Source: Taenia hydatigena
Taxonomy: Eukaryota > Platyhelminthes > Cestoda > Cyclophyllidea > Taeniidae
Direction of reading: 5' to 3'
DNA length: 64,000 bases
NCBI GenBank assembly: GCA_036345935.2
Contig: JADWOT020000009.1
Coordinates: forward strand, 15,867,556 to 15,931,555
A program made the position numbers and the translations under genes. The notes under the pieces were generated by a model. The model worked only from the letters and a program-made list of their open reading frames with translations. It made no database searches and was not told the origin of the DNA. This document shows positions 35,930 to 47,756 of the stretch, piece after piece. How positions within the stretch are numbered: the first letter of the stretch is position 1; each line of letters opens with the position of its first letter.

Positions 35930-36550
35930 CAAACTTCTACAGCTGTTTTGCGGGTGAGATATACTCCTCCGTCATTAATGACATAGGCTGGGTCTACAGC
36001 TCACAAGGCAACAAAACCGGTGGGATGCATCGCCAATTTGCTACTAAATAATAATAAGGTGGTTTGAACGGTGATAACTAAGGAGATGAAGATGCTTACG
36101 ACGTTAAGCATAAAAGGACTCAAGGTGGGTGAGGGCTGTGGTGAGTGGGAGGGCAGCGTTGGTTACATCAAATGCGATTGTCTAGCTTTAATGAATGCCA
36201 GAGTGGCAACACGTGCTTGACCTCCTCTGAATTACCACGACAGACGGATCTTAACATGCGTGCGTATACTCTGGTCTTGGCGTGGCTTGATCCGCCAGAC
36301 TTCTGCTGCGGAAAGAAGAGAGGGAGCAGTGTGGCAGGCTATATTTATTTGTCAAGTGCTTTATCCTTACAGTAATTTTTTCATGAGGACAACATTTCTA
36401 TCGGTGCTACTAAAGAAAAAAGGAGCATCCTGCTTGGGAAACTATAAAAGAGTAGGAGACATAGGTCTGTTGATTGACGGGTTTTGCTTTAGTGGTTTCA
36501 GACTGACATTTTAGCCGCTTGCAAAGCAATGCATCACGAGGCAATTCAGC
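35930..36550 (+). repeat. Left arm of an imperfect inverted repeat
   Basis: Pairs with 38,090-38,720 reversed: shared blocks include ACTCAAGGTGGGTGAGGG at 36,119 and its complement at about 38,520, and CGTGGCTTGATCC at 36,281 against 38,311. Arms are about 85-90% alike with indels; the spacer is about 1.5 kb. Confidence 0.7.
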
Positions 36551-38089
36551 ATGTCCTGCAGTAATTTCATTTCTAATCTTTTAGCAACACAAGTCTGGTG
36601 GGCTGCATTACACTTAGACCACATTTTACACACGTGTCGCCACGCTGGCATTTATTAAAACGGGATCACCACACTAGGTGTGAGCAACGCCACCCACACA
36701 CTATCTCGTCACTCCAGCCAGATATTTCAAAACACTCCCACTCCCCACAGCGATCGCCCACCGCGTTCCTTTTATGCTCAACTCTGAGAGCATCACCACC
36801 TCCTACTTTGTCACTATTCAAACTGCCCCATCACTATTTGGTGGCACACCGACGATGTCTTTCACAATTTGGTTGCCATGTGTATTGTAGATCAAATTAC
36901 CTTCAATCAAGCCCTTCGTTAAATGCTAGAAAAGCACATGTTAGCACTAACGAAGGCGCATAGTTTATCTGTAAGCAATGCATGCAGCGAAGTATGGGAG
37001 CATTATATCTCCATCACAATGGTTCACATTTCGGCAACATCATCATCACTGGGTCCTTTTTCTATCAAGGCTGCTATTTTTATTTGCGAGATGAAATGTA
37101 TTGCCTTTCATTTAAACCCTTAAGCTACGTCAGGAATTCAGGTGTCGATAAATCCTTAAAACCTGTGCGATTTGGTCCCGTAACAAGTTAATCCCATAAC
37201 GTTTGTTAAAATGCATCTATGAGAATAACGAATCACGCAGGCCGTGTTGTCATTCGAAATGCGACATGTTTCAGATGAGGCACTTGTTGAAAGATTAAAT
37301 AGATCAGCCTGGCTTTCAATGTTTGGTTGAAGACAATTTTAAATGAGAGAAGGGCGGACGCCGCTCCCATGGAATCCAATTTATTATCAGCATGAGCATC
37401 GCTATCGTGAATTTCATCCGGAATCAACACGGCGTTCTCGCATGCAAGAGGAGAGGAGGTCAAGTCGATCCGCATACCTCATTTCACGTGCAAAATAAGC
37501 GCATCCAAAATTACTAACTGGCATTTTTTAAAGTTTCATTCGAAAAGGTTGATTGGGTTTGGGTCGACCCACGGCACAAAAGGTAGTCAACTAGAAGAAT
37601 GCATCACCTGTGTCAGACCAAATACAAATGAGGTGGTTTGAATGGTGATAAAGAAGGAGACGGTTATGCTTCTGAGGATGAACACAAAAGGTTTTGATGT
37701 GGCTGAGCGTTGTGGTGAGTGGAAGAGTTTTGAGGCACTTGGCGATAGAGACGAGATGGAGTGTGGGCGTCGTTGATCACACACAATGTGATGGTCTCCT
37801 TTTTACGGGTGCCAACGTGGCAACACGTGCTTGACCTCCTCTGGATTACTGTGGCAGACGGATTGTAACGCGCATGCACAAAATGAGGCTTATTTGCAAT
37901 GTAGTCTATTGGACTTGTTATAGCGAAAGAAGTGGCAGAGAATTGCGGCATGTTATGCTGAAGTGCCACGTGTTGCACCCTGACAATGGGAGGAATGTGG
38001 TCCCGCAAAGGAGATGATCGCAGTAGGAGACGGTGACCAATCCCCTCGACAACTTATGATTTGAATATGAATATGAGGTGATAGTGGCT

Positions 38090-38720
38090 TCATCACATTT
38101 GATTGCTTTGCAAGCAGCTGAATGCCAGTCTAAAACCACTGAAGCGAAGCCCATTAGTCGACAGTACCGTCTCCTACTCTCATATTCTTTTACAGTTTTC
38201 TTGGCAGGATGCTCTTTGTTCTTCCTTAACAACACCGATAAAAATGTCGTCTTCATGAAATATAACCTGTCGCACTGCTCCTCCTCTTTTTTCCGCAGCA
38301 GAAGTCTGGTGGATCAAGCCACGCCAAGACCAGAGTATACGCACGCATGTTAAGATCCGTCTGTCGTGGTAATTCAGAGGAGGTCAAGCACGTGTTGCCA
38401 TTCTGGCATTCATTAAAGCTAGACCATCGCATTTGGTGTGACCGACGCCGCCCACACTCCGTCTCGTCTCCATCGCCTAATGTTTGAGGCCCTCCCACTC
38501 ACCACAACCCTCACCCACCTTGAGTCCTTTTATGCTTAACGTTGTAAGCATCTTCATCTCCTTAGTTATCACTGTTCAAACCACCTCATTATTATTTAGT
38601 AGCAAGTTGGCGATGCAACCCACCAGTTTGTTGCCTTGTGTGCCGTAAATCAAGCTGACGCCTTCATTACTTTTCTTTAAATATTGAAATATCACATGTT
38701 AGTAATGACGGAGGCGTATA
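38090..38720 (-). repeat. Right arm of an imperfect inverted repeat
   Basis: Reverse partner of 35,930-36,550. Both arms are copies of the antigen 5'-flank element in opposite orientation. Confidence 0.7.
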
Positions 38721-40189
38721 TCTCACCCCCAAAACAGTGCAAACGGAAAAGTACAGGAGCACTCCATCTCCACCATTTTGGTGCACATTACAACGATATC
38801 ATCATCATTGCTATGTTTGAGTGCTATCTTGCGTGTACTCGGTGTCCTCCTAATGCAAGAACAGAGGATACTAAGTTGAGCCACATGCACTGCTTCCTAC
38901 AGGAGTCACACGCAAACACCTGTAAAACAGCGTGGATGGTTTACCTTAACCTCCTCTTTTCCTGTAGGTGGGAACACTGTGTAATTAGACACAAGTTCTA
39001 AAGCGTATCCATTGTTTTTTACAAGTGAAATGATCCGATCTCGTGTGCATAAACATGCGCTTTTTTAAAGCCTAATGAAAGGTTTATCAATGTCGGGCTG
39101 GCCTAAAATGCACAAGACAAACAAACAGTGGAATAAATTGTCAGTGTGCGACCAAAAGTAATGAGTTGCGAAGAAAAAGAGGATGACGATATTCTCAAAG
39201 TCAAGAGAATAAGAGTTTTGTGTGGATGAATGTTTTGGAAGTGTTAAAACACCTGGCAATGGGGTTTAGATAAAGCGTAGGCAGTGTTGATAACACCAAA
39301 TTTGGTGGTCTCGTTTTTATCAATGTCAACGCGAAGCCCCTTGATTCGCCTCGTATGGATTACTACAGCAGACGAATTGAGCAAAGCCTACGCAAAATTC
39401 GGCGTAAGTGGGATGTAACTCACTAATCTTGTGTTGTCTTACGAAGAGAGGTAAATTTCTGGTAGGATTAACTGAATTTTACGTGTTATATGCTGACAGT
39501 GGCATTTTAGATACTACGCCATTTCTGTTGTGCAATTCAACACTGCTTCATCTTCTGTTGGCGATGTGCAAATGAGAAAAAGGAGACGATAGCACCAGAT
39601 GGGTGGGATACTTGTCCATGTACACTGTCACTCTATCTCATAAATCAAAGTCGTGCTTTCTCCGTGTGTAAATGTGAGTGGCGTCTTGCCCTCCTTCACT
39701 ATCGTGAAATAGAGCAGAGTCACCAGCACTCAAATCATTGCAAAGTATACCATCTGAAGATAAGTGCTACGACTGGATTTAGGCTAGGATTTTTGGTTGG
39801 TTCAATCTAGCGTCTGCTTGACTACAAGTGGATTGTCTGCTGCCTTTAATCAAAACCACATACTTTGCTTGCGCTTAATAGGAAAGCCTCACAGAACGAG
39901 ATAGTGAAGGCTTAACAGCAGTCGCCTCATACACTCGGTGTTGGTGAGTTAAATAACGGCACAAGAATGCTTCCAAGATATTGTCATTGCACAAATGTCC
40001 GTGACATTCACAATAGCTTTCGCACAATTTGCCCAAAGGTCAACGCGTGGCGTAAGTCATCACTGTATGTTTTCCCAATTTGGTTGCCCTTTGTCTCTAT
40101 GATAACAAACGTGGGTTTTAATGTGGGAGGACTCACGCAACCCAGCACACTGCATCGCGTAGGTGTGGCGTTGTAGGTCAAGGCGAAGA

Positions 40190-40231
40190 GAGCCCATAGG
40201 CCGATATGCCTGTGCAGCATTCGTATAAATA
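40190..40231 (+). promoter_or_regulatory. Promoter of gene C
   Basis: GAGCCCATAGGC exactly at 40,190-40,201, TATAAATA at 40,224-40,231 (34 bp apart), ATG 47 bp from the TATA start. Confidence 0.68.
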
Positions 40232-40270
40232 CGCCATGTGTTGCAAGTGCGAAACATTGGTGGTCTGGAT

Positions 40271-41127
40271 ATGGCAATTTCAATGTGTTTCATTCTTTTG
40301 GTAGCTTTTGTTTTGGCTCAAGACCACAATATAACAACCAGTAAGTTGTATTATTGCGTTTGTATCGAATCAGTATGGGTGCATAGGCACTTGCCGAATG
40401 ATAACCTTTGCTTCAAAGCAGGCTGCAAGCAGTTGCCTTGTCGTGAATTCTCTCAGTTTAAACTAATCATGCACTCGCGTCTTAGGTGAATGCAATCGAC
40501 ACCACTGAGTTTCCATTTTGGCTGATTAACAATTTTTCATCTTGTGGAAGGGACAGTTCCGAAAGGGAGGTCACTACAAGATCACTTCTATTGGGGTCCC
40601 CTCACTCCATATTCCATCCGCCTAAGTTGGGATCCGCCAGGCCCAAATGATCCAATCGATGCAACAATCAAAGTTGATGCAGTGCTGGCTTCTGACTTTA
40701 ATGCCGAAAAGTCAGCCTCTGCGCTCTTTAGTAGAAGAGAAGTCACTCTTGACGGACTGATGCCCAACTCATCATATATTTTGACCGTGACTGGGATGGC
40801 AGGTGGAAAGACATATTTCAATTTCACTAAAAACATTACAACACTGGCCACTGGTAAGATAGAAGGGATGATTATGCTTTAAAAGCTACATGCAATGCTA
40901 TTATTCTTTGACATTTATCATAGGAGGCATTGACTGCCTTTCTTACACTGCAGCAGCACTAAATGATTCATGCCCGAGAGATGAGCTTGCGTTGAGCGAC
41001 ATGCTTACCAGAATATCTTGTTTACGCAGATCATAAGGAAGGTCGCGTCGCAACGACTAGCGGATCTGGCATAACCTCCGCAGTTGCTGGACTCCTCTTC
41101 ACTTGCATGGGCGTAGTCATTGCTTGA
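40271..41127 (+). CDS. Oncosphere host-protective antigen family gene C
   Basis: Exons 40,271-40,340 (70 nt), 40,551-40,853 (303 nt) and 41,030-41,127 (98 nt), phase 1 at both introns, give 156 aa with TGA. Signal peptide MAISMCFILLVAFVLA. The FnIII domain has DHFYWGPLTPYSIRLSWDPP, the EKSASALF strand and LDGLMPNSSYILTVTG. It is followed by TTSGSGITSAVAGLLFTCMG and the end VVIA. Four N-glycosylation sequons (NIT, NSS, NFT, NIT). It is the closest of the three to the classical family pattern and the best parent for most pseudogenes here, which share its 303/98-nt exon sizes. Nothing in the frame, splice sites or promoter looks damaged. Confidence 0.92.
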
Positions 41128-44100
41128 ACGCTCAAAGTTGGTCAATGCCAATTTTCCAATCATCCATCTTCATCCATTACCCCACCCATAACTCCCGCTT
41201 CCCACCTCATCAGGAATGTCCCACCTTCTGTTTATTACTGATAATTAAAATTAATTCGGCATCCCATTATGAACAGCACCTAAATGACTAATGCACGAAT
41301 TTGGCACTTTAATTGTGATTAAATGGAACAGAATGAGAAGGCGTTCTCTCCTTTGCGGTAATATTGGGTGCAATTGTTAAATTCAAATTGGGCGAATGCG
41401 CTACCAGCCTCACGATCTTTGCAAGGTAGGCTAACACCTACTCGCTAATCTTGCTACCCAGCTCTAGTGTGCAGCAAGCATGAAATTTACGTTGGTTCAG
41501 TGGAGGAAGGAATGAGTAGATGAAAGTCAACTCAATATTATCTTCATCTTGCTCCGGGACTCACATTCAAAGAATAGTTTTCTAGTAGTTTTATGCAATA
41601 AGAAGATTGCAGTCGATGTGTCCATTTATTCCATATCGCTCTCCAGTTCTGCAAAAATGTGGTTCTCGGTGTCGTGCTGATAAGATGCGATCAAGATAAT
41701 GAGCGATTGGGGAACTCAGGTGAGAAGCACTGATGCAAAAACCACTCCAAAACTCGCCAGGCAAGCGTAGATCAATTAAGAGCTGTTGGGTATTCGGTGT
41801 TGCCCTTCTGTTGTCGAATTTTTTTAGGTATTTGCACATTATGACAAGATTGGGCGTAGGGACGAACAGAGCAAGTAGGCAAAGAACCCGCAAGTCTAAT
41901 AGGATGTTGTGTTCTGCTCCTTCTACTTTGCTAACGAAAGAGGAGGGAGTGTTGAGGTGCACCTACAACACCAATGCAATTAATTTATAGTGATCTGGTT
42001 TAAACTCAGTAATGCCTCGTGCACCACATTTCAACCGGATGTCATATAGTGTGGTATGAATCAAAGTGGGCTAATAATTGCGGTCCTCCTGTTGTCAGCT
42101 CTTTGTCGACGTTGCTTCAAAATAGTGAAGAGACATTGGTTAGCAAGTGTGTTGCGAACAGCTCTTTGCTTTTGCCTTTGAAACGCTCAAAGTTCTCACT
42201 GCAATTTTTAAGACATTCTTCGTAACATTATCTGAGAGGACTTTAATCCGCCTGCCTACGAAACGCAGCCCTTAAGTCCTTGTTGCACTAAGTTCAAAGG
42301 CCTTTATTTGGAATTTCAAAGTCAACGCAAGATACAGACTCAGGTTATAAAATCTCGGTCGGACGATCGTGTTGGCTGCATTAAATAGTTCCACTAACCT
42401 ATAAGGTTTACAGCGGAACTAACTCGGAAAAAACGCACCACAGAACTTGATTTCGAGCGCTTTGACAGTGAGTAAGTACATGACTATTCACTTTGTAGAA
42501 TTAAGTAGTCGCAGTGTTTCATTTCCATTCCCCACCAACACCACATTGTGTCGAGAGCTCAGGATACATGGCGTATATGTAGCCACTACTTAATGCAAAC
42601 AAGCTGCACGTGGAGCAACATTGCCGCAAAATGAATTGAGTAGCGAAAATTGGATGCCACCTACACCAAGAAGGTATGTAGCTCTTCACTTTTGGAAGGC
42701 TTTAGTCACGAGTGGACCGATTCAGCTCTTCTCGTGATAGGCGAGGCGCCATCAGTCCCCGTCTGGGTATGCGGAAGGAGAGAGGAGGAAGCGACGACAG
42801 ACAATGGACTCCTTGTTCTCCCAACTGAAATTTGATTATCTGTCGACTCCAGGTATGTCAAATGTCGTCCTCGAACCAGTCCTTCCGACCACAGGGCATA
42901 AAACTGGAGGTAGAACAAGGAAAGACATTGGGAAATAACCGCATGCAAGTACTCAAAAAAGAATCCCATTCAGGTATTCGTTAAATATTTTATCAAATAT
43001 AGGCTCTATCAAAAGAACATTTTAACCAGAGCTTCCATTTGTTTTCAGAGGTGATCCATCATACAAAATAAAATAACGTCTGCGTCTGTGAGTACAACAC
43101 ATCAGCGAGAACTGGAGTTAGTAAACAATTTGTTCGTGCTTATGAGTGCATCAACCCATCTGAAGTTAACCTGTCAAAAACTTCTTCCAACCCTTGCAAA
43201 TTGCCTTCTAGCTAACTAACTGACTCGAGATAAGAAGTGGCGAATGAACACCTAATTGGCTAACTCCATACTATGCCCTGCCAACTATTCACTCCACACT
43301 TCTGAGACAGATGCATTCCTGGATGCAGTAGACAGGGGACACCTATACTGCGTTTTGCTTGGCAATATCTCTCCAAGTGGCCACTGTCACCTTCTCAGCA
43401 TCAGACTGTAGGAAACTTAAGTGCCGTTGGAGCTTTTAATTTGACCTGTTTCTGGGGACAAAGGGGTTCTATGAGAGAGTGTTACCTCTGTGTCGGCACC
43501 ACTCAGGGTAGTACGCATCAGGTGTGTTCCACTACCACATTTGCAGTCTTCAGTGATAGCGTACGCAGCTCTGGCAGATAGACACCCGTTAATCGAGGTG
43601 TCAGATGCAAAGCAATGGCATGCAGAGCAAGCGTTAAATGCATTTGTTAGTAATTAGCGATGTAAATACCACGATTAGGTGAAACTTGTTCAATAGTTAA
43701 AGCCATACGGCTGTACGCCCATCGCTCTCATGGTTTTTAATTATTTGATTCTCTTGATCCGCTGCAAATAGGCAGGTCCAAATATGTTTGCAGCGCCTTC
43801 CGTTCACCGGCTGCAGTATAAATGCAGCCAAGCGTGAACCTTTCAATTTTTCCTCTCCAAGCGTTTGATATTAAGCAAAATAAATATATTAATGCGATGA
43901 CTCCCATACGCGCATTCCTTCCCCCACTGAGATACCCCAAATCATATGCCATTTGCACCCGAAAGTTAGGTGGCGCGATAAGTAAGTAGGTGTTAGTCCA
44001 ACTTATGAGAATTATGAGGCTGACAACATACCCATCCATTTCACTGCAAAGGACATAACGATTTCTTGGTCTGTTCCATTCCACCACAAACAAGTGCGCC

Positions 44101-44310
44101 AAATTCATGCATTTGTCATTCAGGGGTTAACACCATGAGATGTTAAATTAATGTTAATTAGGCGGGGATAAATGGGTAGTGTGGCATCCACGACACCGTG
44201 GGTGCATGCAAGGGGAGAGCGGTGATAGGAAACGCAATTTGTGGGCTGTAATCCTGGATGATGGACGGCTGGGAGCTTATCATTGACCGACACAAGGGTT
44301 CACTCATGGG
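41128..44310. repeat. Gene C 3' flank, unique spacer, and reversed 3' flank of psi-D
   Basis: 41,150-42,230 is the family 3' flank (AGGAATGTCCCACCTTC, GGCGTTCTCTCCTTTGCGG), continuing into the block shared with 28,780-28,960. 42,230-43,700 looks mostly unique. 43,900-44,250 is the reversed 3' flank of the pseudogene that follows. Confidence 0.5.
42644..42835 (+). other. Open coding-like segment, unknown
   Basis: After a TAG that could be an acceptor (GAATTGAGTAG) the frame is open for 63 codons to TGA. The peptide has a balanced composition (WTDSALLVIGEAPSVPVWV, GRREEEATTDNGLL). It lies in non-repeated sequence. No family recognised and no partner exon found. Confidence 0.2.
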
Positions 44311-44828
44311 CTACCACCATGCGGTGAAGAAAAGCCCAACCATTGCGGAAGTTTTACCAGCTCTGCTAGTCGTCACTATTCCTTCTTTCTCATGGTCTGC
44401 TTAAATATAGCATTCGGCTAATTATGTCATGCAAAGCATGCGCGTCATTCTACTTCATAATGCGTGCCGAGTGGTAAACTCAAACCAAGTTCTTGCGTAA
44501 GAGCGGCAGTCGATGCCTCCTCTGAGAAATGTGCATAAATAATTTCATTGAGCATGACATTTAGAGAATATTCACCGATACTAGCCACCTTACTTTCCCG
44601 TCACTGTCATAATGAATATTGAGTTTGGAGCAAGTCCGTTAAGAATGACTTTTCTTCTACTGATGTGCACAGAAGTTGACTTTTCAGACTTAAGGTCAGA
44701 AGCCAACACTGCCTTCATTTCGATCGCTATATCAATTGCATCATCCCAGCCTGTAGAATTCCAACACAGGCGAATGGATTAAGGAGTCACAGGACCTCAA
44801 CGGAAGTGGTTTTGTGGAATGGTTTCGT
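44311..44828 (-). pseudogene. Antigen pseudogene psi-D (FnIII and tail exons only)
   Basis: On -: exon 2 runs from 44,828 (acceptor TTTGCAG) to about 44,570 and still encodes the pattern NHFR-GPVTP-SIRLCWN, KAVLASDLKSEKSTS and LNGLAPNS. A Trp codon has become TGA and a Tyr codon TAA near the start, and the domain end is lost. Exon 3 (44,396-44,311) reads VTTSRAGKTSAMVGLFFTAWW and stops early through a frameshift in the tail. No exon 1 or promoter could be found upstream, so this copy is also truncated. Confidence 0.85.
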
Positions 44829-47575
44829 CTGCAAATGTCCAATTTAGAGGATAAAAAAGCGTTAACAGGCCTAAATGAGTACTCAGTGGTGTCGATTATA
44901 CGTAGTTAGACTGAAGTAACCGACGAAGGGGAGGAAGTGCATTATCACTAGTAATAAATGGTGGTGGGCTCCCACTTCTCCACAATACGATATTATGATG
45001 CGTTTAAAATAAGCGAGAAGGACTACCAAAAAGTGCTGCCTGAACAATGCCTACTCCCCACTTTTGAAGCGAATAGGAGAAAGGATGCAATAGCAGGAGA
45101 GAGAGGGCACGTGAGATCCCATGCCATCCAGTGGCATTGACAAGGTATTGCTGAACTCGAATCAAACCGTGTTGAACTAACTGCGGTGGTTTTGGGATGC
45201 AGCTTAACACTCCATCGCAGTCCGCTAGCAACATTAAGACAAACGAGCACAATGCCCTACCAGACATGCAGGTTCGTTGACAAATTCGTGCGCCTTGAAA
45301 GAGAAAAAGATTACCAAATTTTCGCGCTCAGTATAAAAGAAAAATGTGCGGCATACGTTGTGCCTCAAAGGCGTTACTTTGGAGAGAACAATCACCTGTT
45401 TCAATTTTCCACGCCAAGATTTTTCGTATCGAATCATCTGTGCCACTTTGCTCAAATATTAACGCCGCTGTTCGGTACCAGTCTATCTTCATACCTTCAT
45501 TTATCCATAAGGCAATCTGTTCGGTGGATCGAGGCGCGTGCCACGCCATTCCATTTACCAAAAGCGTATCACGCAACAGACGTTTAAAAAATATCCCTGC
45601 CAGCAAACTTCTTGCTCCAACACAACATCAGAAATTTCGACGCAGTACGTGGTGATGATGACATCTAAAAGAAGGGAATTATATTATCTGATCGCTACAA
45701 AAGAGAGTAAACGCGAGTACTGCGACTTTACCCAATAATAGCACACTTCTTGTCAATGTGCAGAAGATTTAAGATTCTGCTAGCATAGTCCAGGGTGTGA
45801 GGTGTGAAGACTTACAGGTAGGCAATGCACCAAACACAGAAGATCGCGTTAATTTAGTGCACACTTCCAACTGTTCAGAAAAGTAGTTGAGCAAATACAT
45901 CATACCCAGCAAAATCTTATTCATGGCAATGGAGGTCACTTGCTGGGTCACAGACGCAAGTGCCGAACGAGTGCAGAAATATCCCATGTAGAACTCATGT
46001 TTGAAAGGAAACCAAGCAAAAAGTGATTTTTTGTGAAGAACGCTGCAGCATGATGACATTTCCTTCAACAGAGCAGTTAAGCAGTTAATGTTAGCGGCCT
46101 TCAATGTGTTCTTGTTAAAAACAGAATGTCCTACGGCGTCATTGAAGCCAAATGCCACTTGAGAGAAAAAGCAAGAAGTTATAGAGCAGTCCAGTTTACC
46201 ACTGTGACAATGCAAAGCGCATGACTAAGCACTATTCCCCTTTGTCTCCGTCTCACGAATGGAACCTTTGTGGATGGATAAGTGGATAGATGATCGGATA
46301 GATGAGGGCAGCATAAGAGAGGGACTCCTAGTCCCGTCAAACTGCACTTTTGGGTTACTTCCTCACCACCACCTAACAGCACACAAGATGCCCTCATTTA
46401 GGTGTATCAAGTTCCTTTATCATCATAAGCACGGTCCACAAACAGGCCAAATCTGTGAATGCGCGCCAATTACCCCGCAATCAAATACCTCTTCACACAC
46501 AAGAGGTTTTGAAGACTGTAATTGGTGGTCTACGAGAAAAGGGAGAATTGATGACGAGCCTGCCACACTTAAGGAAATTATGTGTTGTGTTGCCGATGAG
46601 GATGCTGGGAGGGAGACCGAAGGAGGCGGTGGTGATGTTGCCTGGATGAAAGGCGGTGACATGCGTGATGGCTTCAATCGTTGATGTTCTGCGCGTTCCT
46701 CTAGAAATGCCTGATACTCAATTCAGAGGCCACATGTTTTCGTTAAAAGCAACGCTGTTGCTTCTGGTGTAAGCCTTTAAGCGCTTTCATTTTGATGTAG
46801 CAAAAGAATTTAAATGTGAGTTTCGTTTTTTGCAAGGAAAGTAAACGGCTTGCATCTGCAATAGATGTGAAATTGAGGGAGGATTTCCTCTAAGAAATGG
46901 GTACACAAAAATACTTTCCATTTTACCAACAGTAACCCTACTAGCTGCACTACCAAACGGACTAAATGAAAATTGATTATCCTTTTAAGGCGTCTTTGGA
47001 ACTCCCAATCTGCTGGATTGACACTGTGCAGCGTGTCAGTGCCCAACTTCATGATGGCGTCCAACTCTAACAGCTGTAAAAGTTATTGCTATTGATGCGA
47101 GTCACTTTGCTTGTGCGCCAAAACAAGCGCTCAAATCTAAATTAATTTTGCGTTCCTCCTCACTTTGCACCAAATACCAATCCTTTGCCCATTTAGTGAT
47201 TGGACAGACCAACAATGGAAATCAGTCAGTTCGGTCCGTTTGCTTAAATGAACAAGCTGGACGAGGACTGGGTTATTAATAAATTGTCTATCCGACAATA
47301 GGCAGCCGAAGTTTTAACTAGCAAATGGGTTAGACTTCACTTAACTATCTGTTTAGCAAATTTTTTAGGTTATTTTGATTGCTCAGGCTATGTAGGCACT
47401 AAATGATAAGCCCTGTTTGAACCAACAATTTATCACCCTATGCAAATTGATGGATTGGAAAGAATTGCGCGAGCAAAGCAGTCGGATTCCAGAAAAGATT
47501 TTGACTTATTTTGCTAATTTCACGGACTAGTCAAGTGCCCAAAGAGGGATTCGTGTTCAGATAATTACACGACAG
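44829..47575 (-). repeat. Second dispersed family, copy at 45,270-46,690
   Basis: 45,270-45,700 and 45,760-46,700 are related, in the same orientation, to 60,880-61,370 and 61,400-62,020, and in opposite orientation to 53,380-54,400. 45,080-45,220 is a reversed antigen 3' flank. The 141-codon frame at 46,259-46,684 lies in this repeat and is not conserved in the other copies. 46,700-47,570 holds nothing recognised. Confidence 0.5.
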
Positions 47576-47756
47576 AGAAGTGGACAGTGTGGATCTGATT
47601 GACTTTCAAAGAATGGGAAAACAAAACAGTGATTACTTCTCCTCCTTGAGTCTCTGTGACTCCCACGCCTCTCTTGGCTATGAGAGTGACAGGAAGGCCT
47701 TTCCAAATGCCAAATTTTTGCCCTTGTTATTGGTGGCAATTCTTATTGCTAATTGA
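47576..47756 (+). other. Candidate terminal exon with hydrophobic C-terminus
   Basis: Open from a possible acceptor (ACACGACAG) to TGA: 59 codons, or 47 from the ATG at 47,613. The peptide is hydrophilic (EVDSVDLIDFQRMGKQNSDY, then SDRKAFPNAK) and ends in FLPLLLVAILIAN, like a GPI-anchor signal or tail anchor. No family recognised; no upstream exon identified. It overlaps no recognised repeat. Confidence 0.3.

Larger units (their letters stand above)
32783..40185. repeat. Repeat-dense tract: many copies of the antigen 5'-flank element, no gene
   Basis: The core of the antigen 5' flank (a block like CAACGTGGCAACACGTGCTT followed by GACCTCnTCTGGATTACC and GGCAGACGGAT) occurs here on + near 32,830, 34,400, 35,285, 36,200, 37,815 and 39,330, and on - near 36,640 and 38,380. 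The longer copies (about 1 kb) end with a GGTTTCAGACTGGCA-like block and TTGCAAAGCAATG. 33,213-34,250 is the second copy of the spacer at 21,641. These look like array units whose genes have been deleted. 39,080-40,180 is the intact 5' flank of gene C. Confidence 0.65.

Noticed and set aside
46259..46684. 141-codon frame on + with an acidic Gly-rich end
   Set aside because: Sits in a dispersed repeat; the frame is not kept in the copies at 53.5 and 59.7 kb.
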